Shown here: positions 55,226 through 64,000 of the stretch, in pieces | Layout: each line of letters begins with the position of its first letter | Numbering within the stretch: position 1 is the stretch's first letter | NCBI RefSeq assembly: GCF_000421465.1 | Contig: NZ_ATXB01000001.1 | Coordinates: forward strand, 1,116,001 to 1,180,000 | Direction of reading: 5' to 3' | DNA length: 64,000 nucleotides | Origin: Methylohalobius crimeensis 10Ki | Lineage (GTDB): Bacteria > Pseudomonadota > Gammaproteobacteria > Methylococcales > Methylothermaceae | Notes under the pieces: model-generated | Told to the model about the DNA's origin: nothing | What the model saw: only the letters and a program-made list of their open reading frames with translations | The model's database searches: none | Made by a program: the position numbers and the translations under genes

Positions 55226-56581
55226 ATGACCCAGGCAACGATTTTAGTCGTCGATGACGAGCCGGATATCTGCCACCTGCTCCAGGAAATCCTGGAGGAC
55301 GAGGGGTTTCAAGTCGTGACCGCCGAAAACGGGGCGCAGGCCCGGCGTCATTGGCAAGTAGAGCGCCCCGATCTGGTGCTGCTGGATATTTGGATGCCGG
55401 ATGTGGACGGCGTCAGTCTGCTCAACGAGTGGGTGGTGGACGGGGTCGCCCCTTGCCCGGTGATCATGATGTCTGGCCACGGGACGGTCGAGACGGCGGT
55501 GGAAGCGACCCGGCTGGGGGCGTTCGACTATTTGGAAAAACCCCTCTCCATGGCCAAGCTTTTGTCCACCGTGGAGCGTGCTTTGGAGAGTCGGCGATAC
55601 CAACGGATTCCCCAGCGCGTTGACGGCGAGGCCAGCATCGAACCGATCGGAAAAAGCCCGGCAATGGCGCGTTTGCGCGACCAAGTCAAGCGTTTGGCCC
55701 AGTACGATACCCGGGTATTGTTCGTGGGCGAGCCGGGGGGCGGCAAGGAAACCTTCGCCCGTTATCTGCATAAACACAGCTTGCGCCGCGAGGGTCCGTT
55801 TATTCCCGTCGGGGTGGGAACCATCGCGCCGGAATATTCGGCGGTGGAGTTTTTCGGTAAAGAAGAGCAAGGCAAAATTCATCACGGTTTGCTGGAGCAG
55901 GCGCACGGCGGCGCCTTGTTCCTGGACGAAGTGGGCGATATGGACGCCGAAACCCAACTGCGTCTGGTCAGCGCCCTGGAATCCAAGGCGTTCCTGCGCG
56001 TGGGGGGGAGCGAACAGGTCAAGGTGGATATGCGGGTATTGACTTCGACCCGACGTAACCTGGAGGAAGAAGTCAAGGCGGGGAGGTTCCGCAAGGATCT
56101 TTTTTACCTGTTGAACGAAGTCACCTTGGGCGTGCCTCCCCTGCGTCAACATAACGAGGATGTGCCGGAGCTTTTGAACTACTACGTGGATCGCTTCGTG
56201 ACGCGGGAAAAATTGGATTTCCGGCGTTTTCCGGTGGCAGTGCAGAATTTCTTGCGCAATTATGCCTGGCCGGGTAACATCCGCGAACTCAAAAATCTGG
56301 TCCACCGCTTGTTGATTCTCGGGAGCGGCGAGGAGGTGGAACTGGAAGAGGTCAAGACCGCCTTGGGCGAAATCGTCACCAAGGAATCGGTGGAGGCGCC
56401 CGAGTTCTACGATTTACCCCTCAAGGAAGCGCGCGAACGATTCGAAAAATCTTATTTGGAATACCATTTGGAAAAGCACAGCGGCAACGTGGCTCGCCTG
56501 TCCCAGGCGATCGGGATGGAGCGGACCCATTTGTATCGCAAGCTTCACGCGTTGGGGATCAAATTCAAGGACAAGCGCTGA
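55226..56581 (+). CDS. ntrX: NtrX-like response regulator (AAA+ and Fis-type DNA-binding)
   Basis: 451 residues. The receiver domain (1-120) has the acidic pair 'DDEPD' and phospho-acceptor Asp54 in 'LLDIWMPD'. The AAA+ domain (about 145-375) has a Walker A-like 'GEPGGGKET' (168-176) and Walker B 'LFLDEVGDM'. Where sigma-54 activators have GAFTGA, this protein reads 'FFGKEEQGKIHHGLLEQAHG', so it probably does not contact sigma-54. The C-terminal helix-turn-helix is 'NVARLSQAIGMERTHLYRKL'. ATG at 55226 with an AGGGAG site. The 98-base gap after ntrY may hold an extra promoter. Confidence 0.92.
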   Translation: MTQATILVVDDEPDICHLLQEILEDEGFQVVTAENGAQARRHWQVERPDLVLLDIWMPDVDGVSLLNEWVVDGVAPCPVIMMSGHGTVETAVEATRLGAFDYLEKPLSMAKLLSTVERALESRRYQRIPQRVDGEASIEPIGKSPAMARLRDQVKRLAQYDTRVLFVGEPGGGKETFARYLHKHSLRREGPFIPVGVGTIAPEYSAVEFFGKEEQGKIHHGLLEQAHGGALFLDEVGDMDAETQLRLVSALESKAFLRVGGSEQVKVDMRVLTSTRRNLEEEVKAGRFRKDLFYLLNEVTLGVPPLRQHNEDVPELLNYYVDRFVTREKLDFRRFPVAVQNFLRNYAWPGNIRELKNLVHRLLILGSGEEVELEEVKTALGEIVTKESVEAPEFYDLPLKEARERFEKSYLEYHLEKHSGNVARLSQAIGMERTHLYRKLHALGIKFKDKR

Positions 56582-56621
56582 ATAATCGCCTTAGCTTTGC
56601 ACGAGCATTCGTCTTGTTCCC

Positions 56622-57227
56622 ATGACTTCGGCCGATAGCCCATCCCTTCAATCCAAATGGGATCGAATTTACCGCGATCGAAACGAGTCTCCGGAGCCTT
56701 CCCGGGTATTGGCGGAGAATGACCATTTGTTGCCGGATTCCGGGACCGCCTTGGATGTGGCCTGCGGGCTGGGAAGCAACGCCTTGTTCCTGGCACGGCG
56801 GGGCTTCGCCGTCCAGGCGTGGGATCTTTCCGTGGAGGCGATCGGACGATTGCGCCGCCGGGCCGTGGGCTTGCCGATCGATGCCCAAGTGGTGGACGCG
56901 GAAGCGATTGCGTGGCCGAAAATGGCTTTCGATGTGATCGTGGTCGGCCGCTTTTTGATTCGGGCCTTGGTTCCCGTCATCGAGGCGGCGCTAAAGCCGG
57001 GCGGGGTGCTTTTTTATCAAACCTTCGTCCGTGCCAAGGTGGCCCCGGAAGGGCCCCGTAATCCGGCGTATTTGTTGGACGAGAACGAATTGTTGCGCTT
57101 GTTTCCCGGTCTAATCGTCCGAGTCTATCGAGAGGAAGCCGGCTGCGGCGATATCCGCCGGGGTTTCCGTAACGAGGCCTGCCTGGTGGGCCAACGACCT
57201 GAAGGAGAATACAATCATGTCCGATAA
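56622..57227 (+). CDS. Class I SAM-dependent methyltransferase (TehB-like)
   Basis: 201 residues. 'KWDRIYRDR' at the start, motif I 'ALDVACGLGSNALFLARRG' (about 43-61), 'VDAEAIAWP' (adenine-contact region), 'FDVIVVGRFLIRALVP', and the post-motif 'ALKPGGVLFYQTFVRA'. The layout resembles TehB/tellurite-resistance-type small methyltransferases, but the substrate is not predictable. It overlaps the rhodanese gene by 11 bases, so the two are co-translated. Confidence 0.83.
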   Translation: MTSADSPSLQSKWDRIYRDRNESPEPSRVLAENDHLLPDSGTALDVACGLGSNALFLARRGFAVQAWDLSVEAIGRLRRRAVGLPIDAQVVDAEAIAWPKMAFDVIVVGRFLIRALVPVIEAALKPGGVLFYQTFVRAKVAPEGPRNPAYLLDENELLRLFPGLIVRVYREEAGCGDIRRGFRNEACLVGQRPEGEYNHVR

Positions 57228-57639
57228 AAGCCGCGAAGCAGAACCTCAAATCATGAATCTGAAGCCCCCCGCCGCTTGGAAATTCATGCAGGAACATCCG
57301 GAATCGGTATTGATCGACGTGCGCACCACTTACGAACACCTGTTCGTCGGGCATCCTCCCGGCTGCAAGCTGATTCCTTGGAAGGACGGCATTCCCATGC
57401 AGCCCCATCCCGATTTCGTGGGGGCGGTCAAGGAAGCCGTGCCCGATCCGAAAATCCCGGTCTTATTTCTGTGCCGCAGCGGCCAGCGCTCCATGGAAGC
57501 GGCCAAGACGATGGCGGAGGCCGGCTATCGGACTTTGATCAACATCGACGAAGGCTTCGAAGGGCCGCTGGACGAAAAAAAACACCGCGGTACCCGGGGC
57601 GGCTGGCGTTTCCATGATTTACCCTGGGAACAGAATTAA
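57217..57639 (+). CDS. Single-domain rhodanese (sulfurtransferase)
   Basis: 140 residues, cytoplasmic. 'SVLIDVRTTYEHLFVGHPPG' and the active-site loop 'FLCRSGQRSMEAA' (Cys about 87) are clear, so a persulfide-forming enzyme is expected. 'GFEGPLDEKKHRGTRGGWR' near the end is typical of a subgroup often found beside methyltransferases. The sulfur acceptor is unknown. Starts inside the upstream methyltransferase gene. Confidence 0.9.
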   Translation: MSDKSREAEPQIMNLKPPAAWKFMQEHPESVLIDVRTTYEHLFVGHPPGCKLIPWKDGIPMQPHPDFVGAVKEAVPDPKIPVLFLCRSGQRSMEAAKTMAEAGYRTLINIDEGFEGPLDEKKHRGTRGGWRFHDLPWEQN

Positions 57640-57674
57640 TTTTTCGAACCTCTCATGCAGGAGTTTTCAACTAC

Positions 57675-59492
57675 GTGACTCAAAATATCCGTAACATCGC
57701 TATCATCGCCCACGTGGACCACGGCAAGACCACTTTGGTGGACAAGCTCTTGCAGCAGTCCGGGGCATTCGCCTCCCACGAGCAAGTCAACGATCGGGTG
57801 ATGGATTCGGGCGATCTGGAGCGCGAGCGGGGAATCACCATTCTATCCAAGAATACCGCCATTCAATGGCGCGATTTCCGGATTAATATCGTGGATACTC
57901 CGGGACACGCCGATTTCGGCGGCGAGGTGGAGCGCGTCCTGTCCATGGTCGATTCGGTCCTGCTGCTGGTGGACGCGGTGGAAGGCCCCATGCCCCAGAC
58001 CCGTTTCGTGACGCAGAAGGCCTTGGCGCGCGGTCTCCGGCCGATCGTGGTGATCAACAAGATCGATCGCCCCGGCGCGCGTCCCGATTGGGTGCTGGAC
58101 CAAACCTTCGACCTCTTCGACCGGCTCGGCGCCACCGACGAACAGCTGGATTTCCCGGTGGTCTACGCTTCCGCCCTGCAGGGCTATGCGAATATGGATG
58201 CGGAAATCGACAGCGGCGACATGACCCCCTTGTTCGAGACCATCGTCGACCACGTTTCGCCGCCGCCGGTCTCTCCGGACGGCCCCTTGCAGCTCCAGGT
58301 CAGCAGTCTGGATTACAACGCCTACGTGGGGGTGATCGGCATCGGCCGGATTCAACGCGGCAGTCTCAAGCGCAATCAGACGGTGACCGCGGTGGACCGC
58401 GACGGCCAAACGCGTGGCGGCAAGATCGCCCAAGTGTTCGGTTTCCAAGGGCTCAAGCGGATCGAAACCGAGTCGGCCCAGGCGGGCGACATCGTGGCCT
58501 TTTGCGGCCTCGATCCCCTGCATATTTCCGATACGGTGTGCGATCCGGCCCAGCCGGAGGCCTTGCCCGCCTTGACCGTGGACGAGCCGACCGTGAGCAT
58601 GACCTTCCAGGTCAACACCTCGCCCTTCGCCGGTCGGGAGGGGAAATTCCTCACTTCCCGTCATCTGCGCGAGCGTTTTACCCGGGAGTTGCAGCATAAC
58701 GTGGCATTAAGGGTGGAAGAAGGGGACGATCCGGACAAGTTCCGCGTTTCCGGACGCGGCGTACTGCATTTGTCCATCCTGCTCGAAACCATGCGCCGGG
58801 AAGGCTATGAATTGGCGGTTTCGCGCCCCGAAGTGATTCTCCGGGAGATCGACGGTCAAATGTGCGAACCCTATGAACAGGTTACCCTGGAAGTGGACGA
58901 GACGCATCAAGGCGCGGTGATGGAAAACCTGGGCGCGCGCAAGGGAGAGCTGAAGGATATGAACGTGGACGGACGCGGTCGGGTCCGGCTGGAATATCTG
59001 ATTCCCTCGCGGGGGTTGATCGGTTTTCAGACCGAATTTTTGTCGGCCACCTCCGGGACCGGCTTGTTTTATCATGTGTTCGATCACTACGGCCCGATCA
59101 AATCTCGCGACATCGGCTGCCGCAACCAGGGGGTTTTGATTTCCAATACGGACGGCAAGGCCTTGACCTTCGCCTTGTTCAACCTGCAGGAACGCGGGCG
59201 GCTGTTTCTCGGGCACGGGGACGAGGTGTACGAAGGCATGATCGTCGGTATCCATTCACGCGGCAACGATCTGGTGGTCAACCCCACCAAGGCCAAGCAG
59301 TTGACCAATGTCCGCGCCGCCGGCAGCGACGAGAACCTGCTCTTGACGCCGCCGGTCCAATTCAGCTTGGAACAGGCGTTGGAATTCATCGACGAGGACG
59401 AATTGGTGGAAGTGACGCCGGAAGCGATCCGTTTGCGCAAAAAACTCCTCAAGGAGCACGAGCGTAAACGGGCGATGCGCGCCGCCAGTTGA
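57675..59492 (+). CDS. typA: Ribosome-associated GTPase TypA (BipA)
   Basis: Translational GTPase related to EF-G that helps 50S assembly and stress growth. 605 residues from a GTG start with a GCAGGAG site. G1 'AHVDHGKTT' (about 13-21), G2 region 'LERERGITI', G3 '[12 protein letters not shown]' and G4 '[10 protein letters not shown]' are present. The C-terminal BipA-specific domain contains '[17 protein letters not shown]'. Full length, typical. Confidence 0.97.
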   Translation: MTQNIRNIAIIAHVDHGKTTLVDKLLQQSGAFASHEQVNDRVMDSGDLERERGITILSKNTAIQWRDFRINIVDTPGHADFGGEVERVLSMVDSVLLLVDAVEGPMPQTRFVTQKALARGLRPIVVINKIDRPGARPDWVLDQTFDLFDRLGATDEQLDFPVVYASALQGYANMDAEIDSGDMTPLFETIVDHVSPPPVSPDGPLQLQVSSLDYNAYVGVIGIGRIQRGSLKRNQTVTAVDRDGQTRGGKIAQVFGFQGLKRIETESAQAGDIVAFCGLDPLHISDTVCDPAQPEALPALTVDEPTVSMTFQVNTSPFAGREGKFLTSRHLRERFTRELQHNVALRVEEGDDPDKFRVSGRGVLHLSILLETMRREGYELAVSRPEVILREIDGQMCEPYEQVTLEVDETHQGAVMENLGARKGELKDMNVDGRGRVRLEYLIPSRGLIGFQTEFLSATSGTGLFYHVFDHYGPIKSRDIGCRNQGVLISNTDGKALTFALFNLQERGRLFLGHGDEVYEGMIVGIHSRGNDLVVNPTKAKQLTNVRAAGSDENLLLTPPVQFSLEQALEFIDEDELVEVTPEAIRLRKKLLKEHERKRAMRAAS

Positions 59493-59506
59493 TCCGGGGA
59501 TACGCT

Positions 59507-59534
59507 TTTGCCCAGCCGGCCTTCCGTTTATGAT
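59507..59534 (+). promoter_or_regulatory. Possible promoter of the his-tat operon
   Basis: TTTGCC (59507-59512), 16 bases, TATGAT (59529-59534) in the 91-base gap between typA and hisB. The -10 box is good. No His-codon leader peptide is visible. Confidence 0.4.
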
Positions 59535-59583
59535 AGAAGCTTTTCAAGCAAAGCCGACTTGTAGCGTTTAAGAAGAGACCAAC

Positions 59584-60183
59584 ATGACCCATTCCCGTCA
59601 AGCTGCGGTGGAGCGCAGCACGCTCGAAACCCGGGTGGCCGTCCGCCTGGACCTGGATGGAACCGGGCGCGCCGTCTTCGAGACCGGCGTGCCTTTTCTC
59701 GAACACATGCTGGATCAAGTGGCCCGGCATGGCGTCATGGACCTGGAAATCACCGCCGAGGGGGATCTTCACATCGACGCCCACCATACGGTGGAAGACA
59801 TCGGGATCACCCTGGGCCAGGCCTTTTCCAAGGCGGTGGGCGACAAGCAGGGCATCTATCGCTACGGCCACGCCTATGTGCCTTTGGACGAGGCATTGTC
59901 GCGGGTGGTGGTGGATTTTTCCGGCCGCCCCGGACTGGTGTATGAGGTGGACTTCCAGCGCGCGATGATCGGCGGTTTCGACGTGGACTTGATCCGAGAA
60001 TTCTTTCAAGGTTTCGTCAATCACGCCCAAGTGACTTTGCATATCGACAATTTGCGCGGCCGCAACGCCCATCACATCGCCGAGACCGTGTTCAAGGCTT
60101 TCGGTCGCAGCTTGAGAGCTGCGTTGGCGGTGGACGAACGCCGCGGTGGGATCGTTCCTTCCACCAAGGGGACGCTGGTATGA
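59584..60183 (+). CDS. hisB: Imidazoleglycerol-phosphate dehydratase
   Basis: Sixth step of histidine synthesis. 199 residues: the monofunctional form, without the N-terminal histidinol phosphatase domain of E. coli HisB. Metal-binding motifs '[13 protein letters not shown]' (about 39-51), '[16 protein letters not shown]' (about 66-81) and '[14 protein letters not shown]' (about 160-173) are intact. An AAGAAGAG site precedes the ATG. First gene of hisBHAFIE. Confidence 0.97.
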   Translation: MTHSRQAAVERSTLETRVAVRLDLDGTGRAVFETGVPFLEHMLDQVARHGVMDLEITAEGDLHIDAHHTVEDIGITLGQAFSKAVGDKQGIYRYGHAYVPLDEALSRVVVDFSGRPGLVYEVDFQRAMIGGFDVDLIREFFQGFVNHAQVTLHIDNLRGRNAHHIAETVFKAFGRSLRAALAVDERRGGIVPSTKGTLV

Positions 60184-60815
60184 TTCGCGTTGCCGTCATC
60201 GATTATGGAATGGGAAATCTGCACTCCATCGCCAAGGCGCTCCACCATGTGGCGCCCGAGGCCCACATTCATGTGACCGCCAATTCGGGGCGGATTCTGT
60301 CCGCCGACCGGGTGGTGTTTCCGGGGGTGGGGGCGATCGCCGACTGCATGGCCGCCCTGAGCCGCTTGCATCTGGTCGATGTGCTGCAGCACGTGGCGCG
60401 CACCCGTCCCCTGCTGGGTATCTGTCTGGGACTGCAAGCGCTTTTGGAGGCGAGCGAAGAGGGGGGCGATGTGCCCTGCTTGGGGATTTTTCCGGGCAAG
60501 GTCGTGCGTTTCTCACCGGGACGCGAAGTTCAAGGCGTGCCTTTGAAAATTCCCCATATGGGGTGGAACCGGGTGCGCCAGGTTCAACCCCATCCGCTGT
60601 GGAAGGGTATTCCTACGGAAAGTTGGTTTTATTTTGTCCATAGCTATTATGCCCGGCCCGAGCGAAACGAAGATATCTCCGGAACTTGCGATTATCCCGA
60701 TCCGTTCGCCTGCGCGCTGGCCCGCGATAACCTATTCGCGGTGCAGTTTCATCCGGAAAAAAGCCAGATCCAAGGGCTGCGTCTATTGTCTAACTTTTTG
60801 CATTGGTCACCTTGA
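60180..60815 (+). CDS. hisH: Imidazole glycerol phosphate synthase glutaminase subunit
   Basis: Releases ammonia from glutamine for HisF. 211 residues. The class I glutaminase triad is visible: Cys in '[13 protein letters not shown]' (about 83), His and Glu in '[13 protein letters not shown]' (about 184-186). '[17 protein letters not shown]' and '[13 protein letters not shown]' are family-specific. The ATG overlaps the hisB stop. Confidence 0.96.
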   Translation: MIRVAVIDYGMGNLHSIAKALHHVAPEAHIHVTANSGRILSADRVVFPGVGAIADCMAALSRLHLVDVLQHVARTRPLLGICLGLQALLEASEEGGDVPCLGIFPGKVVRFSPGREVQGVPLKIPHMGWNRVRQVQPHPLWKGIPTESWFYFVHSYYARPERNEDISGTCDYPDPFACALARDNLFAVQFHPEKSQIQGLRLLSNFLHWSP

Positions 60816-60827
60816 GAGATTGAAATC

Positions 60828-61558
60828 ATGTTGTTGATTCCCGCGATTGACTTGAAAGCCGGTAAATGTGTGCGTCTTCGTCAGGGACGAATGGAGGACG
60901 ATACGGTGTTTTCGGATGATCCGGTGGCGGTGGCGCGACGCTGGGTGGAAATGGGCGCGAAGCGCTTGCACTTGGTGGATCTGGACGGCGCCTTCGCCGG
61001 CAAGCCTCGAAACGCCGACGTGATCCGAGCCATCACCGAAGCCTTTCCGGAAGTGGCCGTGCAGGTGGGGGGCGGAATCCGCGACGGGGATACCATCCAA
61101 GCCTATCTGGACGCGGGGGTGCAATATGCCATTCTCGGGACGCGCGCGGTGACCGCGCCCCATTTCGTGGAAGACATGGCGATGGAATTTCCCGGCCACA
61201 TCATCGTCGGCCTGGATGCCAAGGAGGGGCGAGTGGCCATCGACGGTTGGTCGAAACTCTCGCGCCACGATGTGATCGACCTGGCCCGGCGTTTCGAGGA
61301 CGAAGGGGTGGAGGCGATCATCTACACCGATATCAGTCGGGACGGCATGTTGCAGGGCGTCAACGTCGAGGCGACCGCGCGTCTGGCCGAGGCGATTCAG
61401 ATTCCGGTGATCGCTTCCGGCGGGATTCGCAGCTTGGACGATGTCCGCAGCGTGGGAAAGATCGCCGAGAACGGGGTCATCGGCGCCATTACCGGCCGCG
61501 CCATTTATGAAGGGACCCTGGATTTCGCGGCGGGCTTGAAATTGGCGGAGCAGTATTG

Positions 61559-61559
<1 letters not shown>
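60828..61559 (+). CDS. hisA: ProFAR isomerase HisA
   Basis: Fourth step of histidine synthesis, the Amadori isomerisation of ProFAR to PRFAR. 243 residues, a half-barrel-duplicated TIM barrel. Catalytic Asp in '[17 protein letters not shown]' (Asp8) and Asp in '[15 protein letters not shown]' (about 130). Phosphate-binding '[11 protein letters not shown]' and '[11 protein letters not shown]' are visible. It shares one base with hisF. Confidence 0.97.
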
Positions 61560-62313
<754 letters not shown>

Positions 62314-62317
<4 letters not shown>

Positions 62318-62721
62318 GCGATTCCCGAACCGATCAAGTAGAATGGCTGGATCAGGTGGCCTGGAATCCCGAGGGGTTGGTGCCGGCCATTGCGCAGGAA
62401 CAGGAAACGGGGCGGGTATTGATGTTGGCGTGGATGAATCGCGAGGCCTTGCGTCTGACCGCCGAAGAGGGCGTGGCCGTTTATTGGTCGCGTTCGCGGA
62501 GACGCTTGTGGCGCAAGGGCGAATCCTCGGGCCATCGCCAGTGGGTCCGTGAGATGCGTCTCGATTGCGACGGCGACACGGTGTTGCTCCAAGTGGTCCA
62601 GGAAGGCGGCGTCGCTTGTCACACCGGTCGTCACCATTGTTTTTACCGCCGCTGGGAAGACGGTCGCTGGCGGATCGTCGATCCGGTCAAGAAAGATCCG
62701 GAGGAGATTTATGGCGCTTGA
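62314..62721 (+). CDS. hisI: Phosphoribosyl-AMP cyclohydrolase
   Basis: Third step of histidine synthesis. 135 residues, monofunctional. '[15 protein letters not shown]' opens the family, '[17 protein letters not shown]' is the substrate-binding motif (about 63-79), and the zinc/magnesium ligands lie in '[12 protein letters not shown]' and '[15 protein letters not shown]'. The ATG overlaps the hisF stop. In enterics it is fused to hisE; here hisE is a separate, overlapping gene. Confidence 0.95.
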
Positions 62722-63040
62722 CGAGCGGATATTGGAGGAGTTGGCCGAGGTCTTGGAAAAACGCAAGCACGCCGATCCCGAAACGTCCTACGTGGCGTCC
62801 CTTTATGCCAAGGGCATGGACGGGATTTTGAAGAAGATCGGCGAGGAGGCCACCGAGACGGTGATCGCGGCCAAGGGAGAAAATCGCGAGCAGTTGATTT
62901 ATGAGACCGCCGATTTGTGGTTTCATACCCTGGTATTGCTGGCCCATCAGGGTTTGGGGCCGGAAAATGTGCTGGCCGAACTCAAGCGGCGTTTCGGTTT
63001 GTCGGGACTGGAAGAAAAGGCCGCACGCAATCAGTCGTGA
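62711..63040 (+). CDS. hisE: Phosphoribosyl-ATP diphosphatase
   Basis: Second step of histidine synthesis. 109 residues with the MazG-like all-alpha fold. '[20 protein letters not shown]' is followed by '[20 protein letters not shown]' (the metal-binding Glu residues) and '[13 protein letters not shown]'. The ATG at 62711 lies 11 bases before the end of hisI, so the pair is translationally coupled. tatA starts 11 bases after the stop. Confidence 0.95.
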   Translation: MALDERILEELAEVLEKRKHADPETSYVASLYAKGMDGILKKIGEEATETVIAAKGENREQLIYETADLWFHTLVLLAHQGLGPENVLAELKRRFGLSGLEEKAARNQS

Positions 63041-63050
63041 GGAGACTTAG

Positions 63051-63314
63051 ATGGGAATCAGTATTTGGCAGTTGTTGATCGTGTTGGCGATCGTGCTGTT
63101 GTTGTTCGGCACCCGCAGGTTGCGGCATCTCGGATCGGATCTGGGCGGCGCGATCCGGGGTTTCAAGAATGCGATGGGCGAGGAGGAAAGCGAAGCCGGG
63201 AAAACGGAGAACCCCGAGCATCTGGAAGCGGATCAAGCGCCCGAATGGCGCTCCGAGGCTCACCCCGAATCGACCCACGAAAAGGCGGACAAGCCCGAAC
63301 GCAAACCGCTTTGA
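63051..63314 (+). CDS. tatA: Twin-arginine translocase subunit TatA
   Basis: 87 residues: a short periplasmic start, one membrane helix ('[18 protein letters not shown]', 3-20), the hinge '[20 protein letters not shown]' with its amphipathic helix, and an acidic, variable tail rich in Glu. TatA rings form the variable-size path for folded proteins. GGAG lies before the ATG. The his-tat linkage is common in proteobacteria. Confidence 0.95.
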   Translation: MGISIWQLLIVLAIVLLLFGTRRLRHLGSDLGGAIRGFKNAMGEEESEAGKTENPEHLEADQAPEWRSEAHPESTHEKADKPERKPL

Positions 63315-63363
63315 AAAAACCGACGATGAGGCGGAGCGTTCACCACACCTATGAGGCCGTGCA

Positions 63364-63744
63364 ATGTTTGACGTCGGTTTTTGGGAATTGACCTTGATCG
63401 GTTTGATTTCCTTGTTGGTGTTGGGGCCGCAGCGTTTGCCCGGCGCGGTGCGCACGACGGCTCTATGGCTGCGCCGGGCGCGTCAGATGGCGGCCACGGT
63501 GAAAGCCGAGATCGAGCACGAACTGGCCCTGGAGGATGTCAAGTCGTCCCTGGAGCGGGACCAATCCTTCCGCCAGCTGAAAGCGCTGGAGCGTGAATTG
63601 CGCCGGCCGGTGGAAGTGGAGCCGCGCACCGGCGAGGGTGATTCCTCCGAAAGATCGTCTCCCGCCGCTGCCCCCGGAGATAAGCGGACAAGCCACGCTG
63701 CTACCGAGAAAAGACCCCGCGTTGTCGATGACAACTCCACCTGA
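63364..63744 (+). CDS. tatB: Twin-arginine translocase subunit TatB
   Basis: 126 residues. The 'MFDVGFWELTLIGLISLLVL' start with the conserved Glu8 and 'GPQRLPGAVRTTALWLRRAR' hinge and amphipathic helix are the TatB pattern. A long charged tail follows. TatB binds TatC and presents twin-arginine signal peptides. Its end overlaps the start of tatC by 17 bases. Confidence 0.95.
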   Translation: MFDVGFWELTLIGLISLLVLGPQRLPGAVRTTALWLRRARQMAATVKAEIEHELALEDVKSSLERDQSFRQLKALERELRRPVEVEPRTGEGDSSERSSPAAAPGDKRTSHAATEKRPRVVDDNST

Positions 63745-64000
63745 GCGCGAAGCGGAACCGGAAGGCCAGGAGCAGCCTTTCATCGCTCATCTGATCGAGT
63801 TGCGCAGCCGCTTGCTCAAGATCATCGCGGTGGTGCTCGTGGTGTTTCTGGGTTTGGCGCCGTTCGCCGATCAACTCTATACCTATCTGGCAGGTCCCTT
63901 GCTCAAGTACCTGCCCGAGCAAAGCAGCATGATCGCCATCGACGTGGCCTCGCCTTTCTTGACCCCGTTCAAGTTGGCGCTGGTGGCGGCGATCTTCGCG
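63728..64000 (+). CDS. tatC: Twin-arginine translocase subunit TatC (5' part; cut by window end)
   Basis: First 91 codons. After a charged N-terminus comes 'FIAHLIELRSRLLKIIAVVL', the TatC signature with the conserved 'HLxELRxR' that helps recognise the twin-arginine motif. The first membrane helix follows, then a periplasmic loop 'GPLLKYLPEQSSMIAIDVAS' and the start of helix 2. ATG at 63728, in the end of tatB. No length or C-terminal statement is possible. Confidence 0.93.
   Translation, partial: MTTPPEREAEPEGQEQPFIAHLIELRSRLLKIIAVVLVVFLGLAPFADQLYTYLAGPLLKYLPEQSSMIAIDVASPFLTPFKLALVAAIFA

Overview
The window is a gene-dense stretch of a GC-rich (about 60% by eye) gammaproteobacterial chromosome. 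The gene orders rpoZ-spoT-recG, bioBFHC, ftsE-ftsX-rpoH, topA-smg-dprA-lysM | def-fmt-rsmB-DUF4390-ntrYX and hisBHAFIE-tatABC are typical of non-enteric Gammaproteobacteria such as Methylococcales, Chromatiales and Pseudomonas relatives. No methanotrophy or photosynthesis marker is present, so I do not name a genus. I found no rRNA, tRNA, insertion sequence, prophage or CRISPR array. No gene-free stretch exceeds 300 bases.

Layout: (1) 1-4130, minus strand: a type II secretion operon, gspL-like, gspM, gspC/N-like and gspD (3' end outside the window). (2) 4239-8022: a sodium:dicarboxylate-type symporter, a small DUF5658-type membrane protein and glycogen debranching enzyme glgX. (3) 8141-18013: metG, an RnfB-like ferredoxin, nth, a thioredoxin-fold protein, pgk, rpoZ, spoT and recG. 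(4) 18218-24245: ubiC-ubiA, comF (opposite strand) and the biotin operon bioBFHC behind a probable BirA-controlled promoter. (5) 24270-31399: an aa3-type cytochrome oxidase cluster with CtaG, DUF2244, CoxB carrying a cytochrome c domain, CoxA, a 34-residue membrane peptide, CoxC, DUF2909, Surf1 and a Cys-containing assembly protein. (6) 31426-36169: heme A synthase CtaA fused in one reading frame to the signal-recognition-particle receptor GTPase FtsY, then ftsE, ftsX and rpoH. cyoE (ctaB) faces them. (7) 37163-43648: two M16 peptidases, rsmD, coaD, a ferredoxin, ggt and a phosphopantetheinyl transferase. (8) 43809-49419, minus strand: lysM-dprA-smg-topA-tsaC. (9) 49595-57639: def-fmt-rsmB-DUF4390-ntrY-ntrX, a methyltransferase and a rhodanese. 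(10) 57675-64000: typA, hisBHAFIE and tatAB(C).

The two most unusual things are the CtaA-FtsY fusion and a family of structured palindromes. The fusion joins the last gene of the oxidase cluster to the first gene of the ftsYEX-rpoH block. The palindrome family has five copies (10188, 18031, 20202, 24261, 43695). Each complete copy has long, perfectly complementary outer arms whose sequence differs from copy to copy, around a conserved core. One copy lies in frame inside comF, and a truncated copy supplies the last codons of ctaG. Also notable are a BirA-like operator over the bioB -35 box, a sigma-E-like promoter before rpoH, an oxidase cluster without cox11, and an NtrX without the sigma-54 GAFTGA loop.
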